5,915 nt of DNA from a bacterium (GCA_030018795.1 JASEHA010000159.1:1-5915), one strand, 5' to 3'; shown: positions 1-5,915, counted from the stretch's first letter. Numbers and translations: made by a program. Notes: generated from the letters alone by a model not told the origin.

Positions 1-205
1 TGATATTTGGATGCGTTTGACATTACCTTACCCACACGATTCGTTAAAGAGCCCAAAAACTTGAACATCGAGTTAAATATAAATTTTTTTCTCTGCCAAT
101 CAAATCCTTGGCTTTTGACTGGATGCCAATGCAACAAGGCTCTTTTTACATGAGGTATTATGAGGCAGTTGGCTTTATCGAATATGCAGTCCTTAAAAAT
201 TTTCC
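1..205. other. Left-edge region with no supported gene
   Basis: I see no convincing gene here. One plus-strand frame is open from position 4 to a stop at 151-153 (49 codons) but has no start codon and no motif I recognise. Another is open from the left edge to a stop at 62-64 and could be the last 20 codons of a gene lying outside the window. On the minus strand an ATG at 20-22 could begin a leftward gene, but only seven codons are visible. The region is AT-rich and ends at a strong promoter, as expected of an intergenic region. Confidence 0.5.
95..116 (+). terminator. Weak candidate intrinsic terminator
   Basis: A short inverted repeat GCCAA (95-99) and TTGGC (108-112) with an 8-nt loop is followed directly by TTTT (113-116). 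If a gene ends at the left edge this could terminate its transcript. The stem is only 5 bp and the T-run is short, so it could be chance. Confidence 0.2.
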
Positions 206-235
206 TTGACTTAAACATGTTAAATAAGGTATAAT
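206..235 (+). promoter_or_regulatory. Sigma70-type promoter for the radical SAM/rfb group
   Basis: TTGACT at 206-211 matches the -35 consensus at five of six positions. TATAAT at 230-235 is a perfect -10. The spacer is 18 bp. Transcription would begin near 242, leaving a leader of about 33 nt that carries a GAGGG ribosome-binding site (264-268), six bases before the ATG at 275. This is the strongest promoter I found in the window. It probably drives the radical SAM gene and, by read-through, rfbF and the rfbG remnant. Confidence 0.75.
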
Positions 236-274
236 ACACATATTCTTTTAATTTTGGTAGTGTGAGGGTAACAT

Positions 275-1837
275 ATGCCGATATTTTCCAGAAAAAGATG
301 CAGATTCAGGATGATAATTCCTGCCTATCCAGCCTTTAACATCTATTCTCATGTAGCAAAAAACACTACAGCCTTGGGTCCAGTATGCGTGGCTACCAGT
401 GTTAACGAGATGGAAGGCTGGGATGTAGAGATTATTGATGAGAATAATTATCGTAGATATGGTCCTAAAAATAGCCTTGGGATGCCTGATCATGAATACC
501 TTCAACAACTAAGACCAGCAGATGTGGTTGGGTTCTATGGCGGACTAACAAGTACTGTGCCCAGGCTTTATGAATTAGCTGCTCTTTATAAGGGTTGGGG
601 TGTCTCCACGATTGTTGGAGGATACCATTTTTTTGTAGACGAAAATATTGCTGATGGATTAAATCGGGCAATAGATTATGTCATTACTGGTGAGGGCGAA
701 GAAGTCATAAAAGAATTATTGACCTGTCTAAAGGAAAAAACCGATCCATCGACAATCAACGGAATTGCCTATCTCAAGGATAATAATGTCTTCTATACCC
801 CTCCCAGAGAGCCAATTACAGATTTTGATAAGCTTCCAATCCCTGATTTTTCTCTGGTAAGATACGCTATGATTAATGTCTATCCTGTAAGCAGGATTCG
901 GGGTTGTGGCTCAAATTGTGAATTTTGCATGGTTAAGGGTAAACCTCGATATGCACCTGCAGAACGATTGGTAGAGCAGATAAGCCTTCTTATCGAAACC
1001 AAGAATGCAAAAGAATTCTTTGTGGTAGATGATCTTTTTGGTCAGGATAGGGTTGAAACCATTCGATGTTGTCATATGCTCAGGGATTATCTACAAAAAA
1101 TACGAAAAAAAATAAATCTAACCGTTCAAATACGGCTGGATAGAGCCAAGGACACAGAACTTCTTCAAGCTATGCGAGAGGCAAGGGTTAAAACTGTAGC
1201 AATTGGGTTTGAATCTCCTATTAAAGAAGAGCTGAAAGCCATGAATAAACACATTAAACCAGAAGATATGGTAGCAATGACTCGAGTATTTCATAAATTT
1301 GGCTTTTTGATTCACGGAATGTTTATTTTCGGATACCCAATGAAAGAGGGTGTTGATTTTAAGATGTCTGCCAGGGAACGAATAAAACAATTTAAGAGTT
1401 TTATACACAAAACAAGAATTGATACTATTCAAGTTCTTTTGACTGGCCCATTACCTGGGACGGAATTAAGAAAAAGACTTGTGGAACAGGGACGGGTTTA
1501 TCCATTGGAAGAGATTGGCTGGGAATATTATGATGGGAATTTCCCTTTATTTAAGCCTGATGAGCCACTGGAACCAGAGGATATGCAGCTGGCTGCAGGA
1601 AAGATTATGGGCAAGTTCTATCGGTTTAGAAATCTATTCATGATTGGAATAACTGTTTTATCCTTTCCCCGCTTAATATTTTGCTTACATAATATTAAAA
1701 AAAGCTGGGAAGATTGGCATCGGGAATGGCGTAACAGCGGCATTCGTTTTGGCGGCTGGCTGATTATGCACGAATGGAAGACTAAGTTTAAGAAAGATAG
1801 CTTTATGCAAAGGTTAAAAAAAGTAAAGGAGTTGTAA
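275..1837 (+). CDS. B12-binding-type radical SAM protein, substrate unknown
   Basis: A 520-residue cytoplasmic, possibly membrane-associated enzyme. Residues about 12-155 look like the cobalamin-binding Rossmann-type domain, with strands VEIIDENN (51-58) and VVGFYGG (84-90), then IVGGYHFF (113-120) and VITGEGEE (136-143). The radical SAM barrel starts near 205 with the iron-sulfur motif CxxxCxxC at Cys211, Cys215 and Cys218. Later family landmarks are FVVDDLF (249-255), AIGFES (309-314) and MFIFGYP (349-355). The classical B12 lower-ligand motif DxHxxG is not visible, which is common in this class, so cobalamin, if bound, may be base-off without a His ligand. Residues about 453-474 are hydrophobic and the tail is rich in Lys, Arg and Trp, suggesting contact with the membrane. 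The ATG at 275 is chosen for its GAGGG site and the promoter upstream. Relatives act on lipids, hopanoids, tetrapyrroles, antibiotics or glycans; the position before CDP-sugar genes hints at envelope biosynthesis, but the substrate cannot be read from sequence. Confidence 0.88.
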   Translation: MPIFSRKRCRFRMIIPAYPAFNIYSHVAKNTTALGPVCVATSVNEMEGWDVEIIDENNYRRYGPKNSLGMPDHEYLQQLRPADVVGFYGGLTSTVPRLYELAALYKGWGVSTIVGGYHFFVDENIADGLNRAIDYVITGEGEEVIKELLTCLKEKTDPSTINGIAYLKDNNVFYTPPREPITDFDKLPIPDFSLVRYAMINVYPVSRIRGCGSNCEFCMVKGKPRYAPAERLVEQISLLIETKNAKEFFVVDDLFGQDRVETIRCCHMLRDYLQKIRKKINLTVQIRLDRAKDTELLQAMREARVKTVAIGFESPIKEELKAMNKHIKPEDMVAMTRVFHKFGFLIHGMFIFGYPMKEGVDFKMSARERIKQFKSFIHKTRIDTIQVLLTGPLPGTELRKRLVEQGRVYPLEEIGWEYYDGNFPLFKPDEPLEPEDMQLAAGKIMGKFYRFRNLFMIGITVLSFPRLIFCLHNIKKSWEDWHREWRNSGIRFGGWLIMHEWKTKFKKDSFMQRLKKVKEL

Positions 1838-1856
1838 CTCGAGCTTCCAGCTTGAG
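1838..1856. repeat. Imperfect inverted repeat just after the radical SAM stop codon
   Basis: CTCGAGCT (1838-1845) and AGCTTGAG (1849-1856) flank a 3-nt loop. As plus-strand RNA this is an 8-bp stem with one G-U pair, beginning at the base after the stop codon. No T-run follows, so it is not a typical intrinsic terminator. It may protect the 3' end of the first cistron or be half of a two-palindrome element together with the repeat at 1865-1887. Confidence 0.55.
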
Positions 1857-1864
1857 CAGTATAA

Positions 1865-1887
1865 ATCACAAGCAGACTGCTTGTGAT
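1865..1887. repeat. Perfect 11-bp-arm palindrome upstream of rfbF
   Basis: Arms ATCACAAGCAG (1865-1875) and CTGCTTGTGAT (1877-1887) are exact reverse complements separated by one base. As RNA it would form a 10-bp stem with a GAC loop, ending three bases before the rfbF ribosome-binding region (AGGTGGTGA, 1891-1899). It could be a dimeric repressor operator, a translational control hairpin, or a copy of a dispersed palindromic repeat. Lack of a T-run argues against a terminator. AGCAGT at 1855-1860, partly in the preceding hairpin, can also pair with ACTGCT at 1876-1881, giving a mutually exclusive fold. Confidence 0.7.
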
Positions 1888-1903
1888 ACCAGGTGGTGAT
1901 TAG

Positions 1904-2674
1904 ATGAAGGTTGTTATCCTTGCTGGCGGATATGGAACAAGATTAAGTGAAGAGACTGTTTTAAGACCAAAGCCAATGGTTGAAATAGGCGGTAAACCCA
2001 TTTTGTGGCATATCATGAAGATATATTCCCATTATGGGTTCAATGATTTTATTATCTGCTTAGGCTACAAAGGATATGCTATAAAAGAGTATTTCTCCAA
2101 TTACTTTTTACATATGAGTGATGTAACATTTGACATGTCAAACAATTCGATAGAAACTCTGAAACAATATGCTGAACCATGGCGGGTAACATTAATTGAT
2201 ACAGGGCAGGAGACAATGACCGGCGGCAGGATTAAGCGAATACAAAAGTATGTAGATGGAACATTTATGCTCACATATGGGGATGGTGTAGGGGATGTAA
2301 ATATCAAAGAATTGGTTGATTTTCATGCTAAAAATGGTAAATTGGCTACACTAACATCTGTTCAACCCCCTGGAAGATTTGGACTTCTTGATATTGATAA
2401 TAATTACCATGTACGCAAGTTTTCTGAAAAACCATCAGGCGATGGGGCATGGATTAATGGTGGTTTTTTTGTGCTTGAGCCTGAAATATTTAAGTATATC
2501 TCAGGGGATGAGACTCTTTGGGAAAGAGAACCACTAATACAGCTTGCCTCAGATAAACAGTTGATGTCTTATCAACATCGTGGTTTCTGGCAACCGGTAG
2601 ATACCATGCGAGAGAAAAATATTTTAGAAGAATTGTGGGATGGGAAAAAAGCCCCATGGAAGGTATGGGATTAA
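1904..2674 (+). CDS. rfbF: Glucose-1-phosphate cytidylyltransferase
   Basis: This enzyme makes CDP-glucose from CTP and glucose 1-phosphate, the entry step to CDP-linked 3,6-dideoxyhexoses and related sugars of surface polysaccharides. At 256 residues it has the usual length for RfbF. The nucleotidyltransferase signature LAGGYGTRLSEET is at 6-18 and RPKPM, with the conserved Lys23, at 21-25. TGGR lies at 106-109, the metal-binding region YGDGVGD at 125-131 (Asp127), PPGRFG at 155-160, the sugar-binding INGGFFVLEP at 184-193, and GFWQPVDTMREK with the second acidic ligand Asp233 at 227-238. All appear intact. The ATG at 1904 is preceded by AGGTGGTGA (1891-1899). It starts 66 bp after the radical SAM gene, across two inverted repeats, and its stop lies one base before the rfbG start, so the two rfb genes form a tight pair. 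With rfbG broken, its product has no visible next enzyme here. Confidence 0.95.
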   Translation: MKVVILAGGYGTRLSEETVLRPKPMVEIGGKPILWHIMKIYSHYGFNDFIICLGYKGYAIKEYFSNYFLHMSDVTFDMSNNSIETLKQYAEPWRVTLIDTGQETMTGGRIKRIQKYVDGTFMLTYGDGVGDVNIKELVDFHAKNGKLATLTSVQPPGRFGLLDIDNNYHVRKFSEKPSGDGAWINGGFFVLEPEIFKYISGDETLWEREPLIQLASDKQLMSYQHRGFWQPVDTMREKNILEELWDGKKAPWKVWD

Positions 2675-2675
2675 T

Positions 2676-3385
2676 ATGGACAAGCTGTTCTGCCTGTTCT
2701 GTGGCATGTTTAAGGGGAAAAATGTACTTGTTACCGGACATACTGGTTTTAAGGGATCATGGCTATCGTTATGGTTGAAAGAATTGGGGGCAAGGGTAAT
2801 TGGATATTCCCTGCCTCCGACTACTACCCCAAGTTTATTTGAAACAACTAAATTAAATGAGCATATCGCCAGCAGTGTTATTGGCAATATATTAGATTAT
2901 AAACGATTATTCGAGCAATAAGCACAAATAAACCAGTAATATTGCGCAATCCTCAGGCAATCAGACCATGGCAGCATGTGTTAGAACCATTATCCGGTTA
3001 TTTGCATCTGGCATCATTGATGTGTCAGGATGCAAAAAGATATAGTTCTTCCTGGAATTTTGGTCCTGAACACCAGGGACATGTAACGGTTCAACAACTT
3101 GTGGAGAAAATTATTGCAAGATGGAACAAGGGAACATGGCATCCTGCAAATGATCAAATACAGCCGCATGAAGCAAATTATTTGTCGCTTGATTGTACAA
3201 AGTCTAAGAATATTCTTCAGTGGTATCCTGTTTATAACCTTGATGAAACTATGGATGAAACTGTAAGATGGTATCAGGGTTATTATGAAAATTATGAAAA
3301 AAATTCAGATATGTATCCTTTTACCATGGAACAGATTTTTTCATATGTTGAAAAGGCAAAGAGGCGTAATCTGATCTGGTCTTAA
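2676..3385 (+). pseudogene. rfbG: CDP-glucose 4,6-dehydratase, internally deleted and frameshifted
   Basis: Intact RfbG, a short-chain dehydrogenase/reductase of about 360 residues, converts CDP-glucose to CDP-4-keto-6-deoxyglucose. Here an 81-residue N-terminal piece (ATG 2676, stop 2919-2921) carries NVLVTGHTGFKGSWL with the NAD-binding GxxGxxG (GHTGFKG, residues 21-27) and the family motif PSLFET. The C-terminal piece continues in another frame from about 2912 to 3385. It carries NKPVILRNPQAIRPWQHVLEP, then SSWNFGP, HEANYLSLDC and the final helices. About 130 residues between them are absent, including the rest of the NAD fold and the expected YxxxK catalytic pair. The junction falls near 2912-2918. 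The 2676 start is preferred over ATG 2706, which has no ribosome-binding site; GGGA at 2667-2670 precedes 2676. The downstream piece has only weak starts of its own (TTG 2942) and cannot be a working enzyme. The flanking protein sequence is well conserved, so the lesion is recent or is an assembly error. Confidence 0.87.
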
Positions 3386-3389
3386 ATCG

Positions 3390-3467
3390 CATACAAGCTT
3401 CGTCTGTGTGTCTTTGTGTTTTTTGTATTTTTGTGTTTTTTGTGGTAAGTTCCTGTTCATACAAGCT
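3390..3467. repeat. T/G-rich convergent spacer with tandem and flanking direct repeats
   Basis: The 88 bp between the rfbG remnant and the comEC stop hold two nested repeat structures. CATACAAGCT occurs at 3390-3399 and again at 3458-3467 as a direct repeat. Between them, plus-strand sequence is almost pure T and G, and TTTGTGTTTTTTGT occurs at 3413-3426 and 3430-3443, a 17-bp period. No stem-loop terminator is visible for either convergent gene. The layout could be the footprint of a small insertion with a 10-bp target duplication, a member of a dispersed short repeat, or local slippage. Confidence 0.6.
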
Positions 3468-3473
3468 CAAAAG

Positions 3474-5681
3474 TCATTCATCAGCACAGCCTCTCACACT
3501 CACATCCTCCCCATCTGTTGTAACTATTACTGCCCCCTTTTCTTCAATCTTAACGACATGTGAACCCTTGTTGTCCTGCCAGTTACAACCCTTATTCACC
3601 ACTACCACCCCTGCATTTACCTTGTGCTGCAACTCCGTAGCAATTTTGCGGGTAGGTAGATTGAGAATAATTTGTTTGCCTGATGAATCAGAGAACTCTC
3701 GGACAGTCTTTGATAAGGGGAAAAAAGGAAATAAAAACCTGACCCCTTTCTCTCCTCTCTCCTGGCCATAGTCTATGCTTATGCCTCTGGAACTTGTAAT
3801 AATATGCCCCATCCTGAAGCCAGTAATCCTGCCAGAAGGAATATCCTTTCCCAATTTTAGCCCTATCTTAATCTTTTTATCCAGTGCCACTGTATCCCCT
3901 ATGACTACATCAATCGTTTTTACACCTCTTCCCTGTAGAAACGGTAAAACAATATATTTCATGTCCCATTCTTTGGCATTGATGTTAATCAGCATTTTTT
4001 TGCTATCCTCAAACTCAAGAAAGGCTGCACTCCCTTTTTCTATATCAAGAAATGTGACTGTAAGCCCAGTCCTGTCTTTGTTTATTGATACCTGCTCCCA
4101 GAAGAAAAGGTTGGCTGCTATCAGACAGATTAATCCAGCATTTCTCCACCCTGTTTTGTCTACATGCCTTATGGTTATTAGTACCAGATAATAGAGGGCT
4201 ATATCCATAAACGATGGAGAGGCCACAGGGATACAGGCATAGGGGATAGAAGCAAAGAATTCGACACAGATTAACAGCAGAGTAATTAGTAGGGAATTGA
4301 GGTATGCAACCAGCCAGGCCAATTTATACGAAATCATGTTTAAGCCAAAGCTTATTAATCCAAGAGGGGTAATCAAGCCTACCAGAGGAACAACAATGGC
4401 ATTGCTTGCCAGAGAGATAAGAGACATCTTGTGAAAGGAATAGGATAGAAGCGGGGTTGTTGAGAGTTGGGCACCAAGTGTGGTGGCAATGGTTAGTGAA
4501 AGCCATCTGGGTAGAAAAAACAGCAGCCTGTCAGATATAATCGGGGCAAGATAAACGATTCCCAGAACAGCCAGGAATGAAAGCTGAAAACTTAAGTCAA
4601 AAACCATCTGTGGACATGGGACAAGACAGATCAATGCTGCTAACCCGATTACATGGTAGATATTTACGTCTCTTTCTAACAGGTTGCGACTTATCAGGAA
4701 GATAATTGCCATCAAGGATGCCCTTAAGACTGAGGGCACACAACCGGTTACAAGGCAAAATACGATGACTACAGGGATATTCAACAAATAAGCAAGCCTT
4801 TTATTCATCCTAAACAGACGAAAGAAGAAGAAAAAGGTGATGACAACTAAGGCTACATTCATCCCTGAAACAGCCAGAACATGCAGTGTACCAGTGTCTG
4901 CAAACCATTCCTGCATATGCTCTGGCAACTGAGTACGGTTTCCAAGGATAACACCATCCAGAAAGTATGATGCCGGCTCTGGAAGCAATTGATAAATGCT
5001 TCCTACAGCATAATCTTTTATCATAGCAGAGAATGTTATTATCGGATTTACTCGGCCATATCCAATCCGTTTTATTCCATTTTCCCCTCGTATCCAGCAG
5101 GTAACAAGTATTTTCTGATGAGCAAGGTGCTGACGATAGTCAAATCCACCAGGATTCTTTAGGGAAAAAGGTTTTTGTAATTCTCCGGTTAATAATATCT
5201 TGTCCCCGTATTTGAGGTTGTTATCTATCCATGGCAAGGTAACCAGAAGCTTGCCGCATAGTTTGTGGCAGAGAGGGTCTTTGGACCCGAACACCTCATT
5301 AACATCTTGAGCAGCGATTGATTCTGCCTCCAGAGTAAACCGTGTCCGACCATAGCCAGAGGCATTACCCCCATATGTTTGAGGATGATCAATGATGCTG
5401 CCAATAATTGTTCTCTTATAACCTGTGAAATGACTGATATGGTTTGCAGGCAGGGGTAGCACCTCTTGCGGAAGGTGTGCATCCAGGCTATAAAATAGCC
5501 AGCCTATCATCAGGGCTGTTAATAGGAGAAAATAGTTTTTGCCCCTTGAGGATATAATGGACAGGCAGAGCATACTCAGACAGACACCATATATCCATCC
5601 TATCCCAATGTGAATATATCTTGCCAGCACAATGCCAATAATGTAGGCAATGGCTATGGAAAAAAGGGGGATAGTGTTCAT
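3474..5681 (-). CDS. comEC: ComEC/Rec2 DNA-uptake channel protein with degenerate C-terminal domain
   Basis: An inner-membrane channel that carries single-stranded DNA into the cytoplasm during natural transformation. The 735-residue product has N-terminal hydrophobic segments (about 5-66), then an OB-fold-like DUF4131 region (about 85-200). The Competence domain follows, with the signature ILGNRTQLPEHMQEWFADTG then LHVLAVSGMNVAL (245-278), FDLSFQLSFLAVLGI (361-375) and LGAQLSTTPLLSYSFHKMSLISLASNAIVVPL (402-433), plus many membrane helices up to about 527. The last ~200 residues align in order with the metallo-beta-lactamase-like domain, but FLDVGQGD reads FLDIEKGS (544-551), LIDGG reads LININA (564-569), and neither HxDH nor HHG is present. 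Only the fold-ending GAVIVTTDGEDVSV (716-729) looks normal. ATG 5681 is chosen because GGAG (complement of 5691-5694) lies nine bases upstream; the frame stays open to a TTG at 5828, but that extension looks non-native. It converges on the rfb genes and is functionally unrelated to them. Confidence 0.93.
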   Translation of the reverse strand: MNTIPLFSIAIAYIIGIVLARYIHIGIGWIYGVCLSMLCLSIISSRGKNYFLLLTALMIGWLFYSLDAHLPQEVLPLPANHISHFTGYKRTIIGSIIDHPQTYGGNASGYGRTRFTLEAESIAAQDVNEVFGSKDPLCHKLCGKLLVTLPWIDNNLKYGDKILLTGELQKPFSLKNPGGFDYRQHLAHQKILVTCWIRGENGIKRIGYGRVNPIITFSAMIKDYAVGSIYQLLPEPASYFLDGVILGNRTQLPEHMQEWFADTGTLHVLAVSGMNVALVVITFFFFFRLFRMNKRLAYLLNIPVVIVFCLVTGCVPSVLRASLMAIIFLISRNLLERDVNIYHVIGLAALICLVPCPQMVFDLSFQLSFLAVLGIVYLAPIISDRLLFFLPRWLSLTIATTLGAQLSTTPLLSYSFHKMSLISLASNAIVVPLVGLITPLGLISFGLNMISYKLAWLVAYLNSLLITLLLICVEFFASIPYACIPVASPSFMDIALYYLVLITIRHVDKTGWRNAGLICLIAANLFFWEQVSINKDRTGLTVTFLDIEKGSAAFLEFEDSKKMLININAKEWDMKYIVLPFLQGRGVKTIDVVIGDTVALDKKIKIGLKLGKDIPSGRITGFRMGHIITSSRGISIDYGQERGEKGVRFLFPFFPLSKTVREFSDSSGKQIILNLPTRKIATELQHKVNAGVVVVNKGCNWQDNKGSHVVKIEEKGAVIVTTDGEDVSVRGCADE

Positions 5682-5733
5682 TTGAGTTTTCTCCAGTAGA
5701 GACGCAAAAATTTGTGTTTCTATGGTTGGCAAC

Positions 5734-5764
5734 AAAAAAATCCAATTGGCAATAAATATTGCCA
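5734..5764 (-). promoter_or_regulatory. Leader hairpin plus T-run upstream of comEC
   Basis: Read on the minus strand, 7-bp arms TGGCAAT and ATTGCCA (complement of 5747-5764) enclose a 4-nt loop, and seven T residues (complement of 5734-5740) follow six bases after the stem. The 8-bp palindrome CCAATTGG (5742-5749) overlaps the 3' arm. It lies between the candidate comEC promoter and its ATG, so it could act as an attenuator, or as a protein-binding palindrome. The stem is AT-rich and the gap to the T-run is longer than usual for an intrinsic terminator. Confidence 0.35.
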
Positions 5765-5772
5765 GAGAGGTA

Positions 5773-5801
5773 ACTATAGTCGTTTCAGGGACATAGGGCA
5801 A
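5773..5801 (-). promoter_or_regulatory. Candidate comEC promoter
   Basis: On the minus strand TTGCCC (complement of 5796-5801, four of six -35 matches) and TATAGT (complement of 5773-5778, five of six -10 matches) are separated by exactly 17 bp. This would give a leader of roughly 85 nt before the ATG at 5681. A perfect TTGACA lies a little upstream (complement of 5823-5828) but has no good -10 at the right distance. Confidence 0.45.
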
Positions 5802-5837
5802 TAAGCTTTGTACACAAAATAGTGTCAACCCTTCAGT

Positions 5838-5892
5838 GTCGCAGAGAGATGATATAATTGCGACCTGTGCGGTTGAAATTTACCACACAGGT
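5838..5892. repeat. Two overlapping inverted repeats at the right edge
   Basis: ACCTGTGCGGT (5863-5873) and ACCACACAGGT (5882-5892) form an 11-bp inverted repeat with one mismatched position, which becomes a G-U pair in minus-strand RNA; the loop is 8 nt. Next to it GTCGCA (5838-5843) and TGCGAC (5859-5864) form a second 6-bp repeat with a 15-nt loop, sharing two bases with the first. The two folds compete. No T-run follows on either strand. The rest of this edge, up to 5915, contains no gene I can support. Confidence 0.5.
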
Positions 5893-5915
5893 TTATGCTG
5901 CTAATTTAAACTCTA

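Noticed and set aside
61..83. Second promoter, TTGAAC with TATAAA
   Set aside because: The spacer is only 11 bp, too short for sigma70.
46..145. Inverted repeat AAAGAGCC (46-53) and GGCTCTTT (138-145)
   Set aside because: The 8-bp arms lie 84 bp apart with no supporting structure between them; likely chance.
2942..3385. Separate small gene of 147 residues starting at TTG
   Set aside because: Its sequence is the C-terminal part of RfbG and family-like residues continue upstream of the TTG to about 2912, so it is a fragment of the broken rfbG, not an independent gene.
3386..3473. Bidirectional terminator between convergent genes
   Set aside because: T-runs exist on the plus strand but no GC-rich stem precedes them, and the minus strand lacks T-runs.
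3406..3771. Plus-strand open frame of 121 residues across the comEC 3' end
   Set aside because: It is antisense to conserved comEC coding sequence, is low-complexity at its start because of the T/G repeat, and has no ribosome-binding site or recognisable motif.
3775..4191. Plus-strand open frame of 138 residues inside comEC
   Set aside because: Antisense to the comEC C-terminal region with no known motif; best explained by codon composition of the opposite strand.
5682..5828. N-terminal extension of ComEC to a TTG at 5828
   Set aside because: The ATG at 5681 has a good GGAG site at proper spacing and gives the normal start of the family; the extra 49 residues do not look like ComEC and overlap the candidate promoter and hairpin.
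1..5915. CRISPR array, tRNA or rRNA gene, or transposase
   Set aside because: No regularly spaced repeats, cloverleaf-like sequence, rRNA-like stretch or transposase-like protein was seen on either strand.

Overview
The window looks like a chromosomal stretch, or metagenome-assembled contig, from a moderately AT-rich bacterium. RfbF/RfbG-type CDP-hexose genes point to a cell that makes (or once made) surface polysaccharide containing deoxy or dideoxy sugars, so probably a Gram-negative-type envelope. A cobalamin-type radical SAM protein and a divergent ComEC are compatible with an environmental or anaerobic lineage, but nothing here fixes the taxon.

Layout. Positions 1-205 hold no gene I can support. 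A very good sigma70-type promoter (206-235) reads into a rightward group: a B12-binding-type radical SAM protein (275-1837), glucose-1-phosphate cytidylyltransferase rfbF (1904-2674), and rfbG, CDP-glucose 4,6-dehydratase (2676-3385). The rfbG locus is broken: its N-terminal ~80 and C-terminal ~155 codons are recognisable, but roughly 130 codons in between, including the expected YxxxK active site, are missing and the halves lie in different frames. The 66-bp spacer between the radical SAM gene and rfbF holds two adjacent inverted repeats, one a perfect 11-bp-arm palindrome. Converging from the right is comEC (5681 to 3474, minus strand), the DNA-uptake channel, with its own candidate promoter and a hairpin plus T-run in its leader. 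The 88-bp spacer between the two convergent 3' ends is T/G-rich on the plus strand, contains a 14-bp tandem repeat, and is bracketed by a 10-bp direct repeat.

How the genes fit together. RfbF makes CDP-glucose and RfbG would convert it to CDP-4-keto-6-deoxyglucose. With rfbG deleted the pathway stops at CDP-glucose unless another copy exists elsewhere, or the deletion is an assembly artefact. The radical SAM protein may act on a lipid or glycan intermediate of the same envelope pathway, but that rests only on position. ComEC is unrelated to the sugar genes. Its membrane channel is well conserved, whereas its C-terminal metallo-beta-lactamase-like domain has lost every metal-binding motif normally seen there.

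I do not see a clearly new multi-gene system. The points most worth a second look are the ComEC with a dead nuclease-like domain, the clean internal deletion in rfbG at a possible microhomology, and the short palindromic and T/G-rich intergenic elements.
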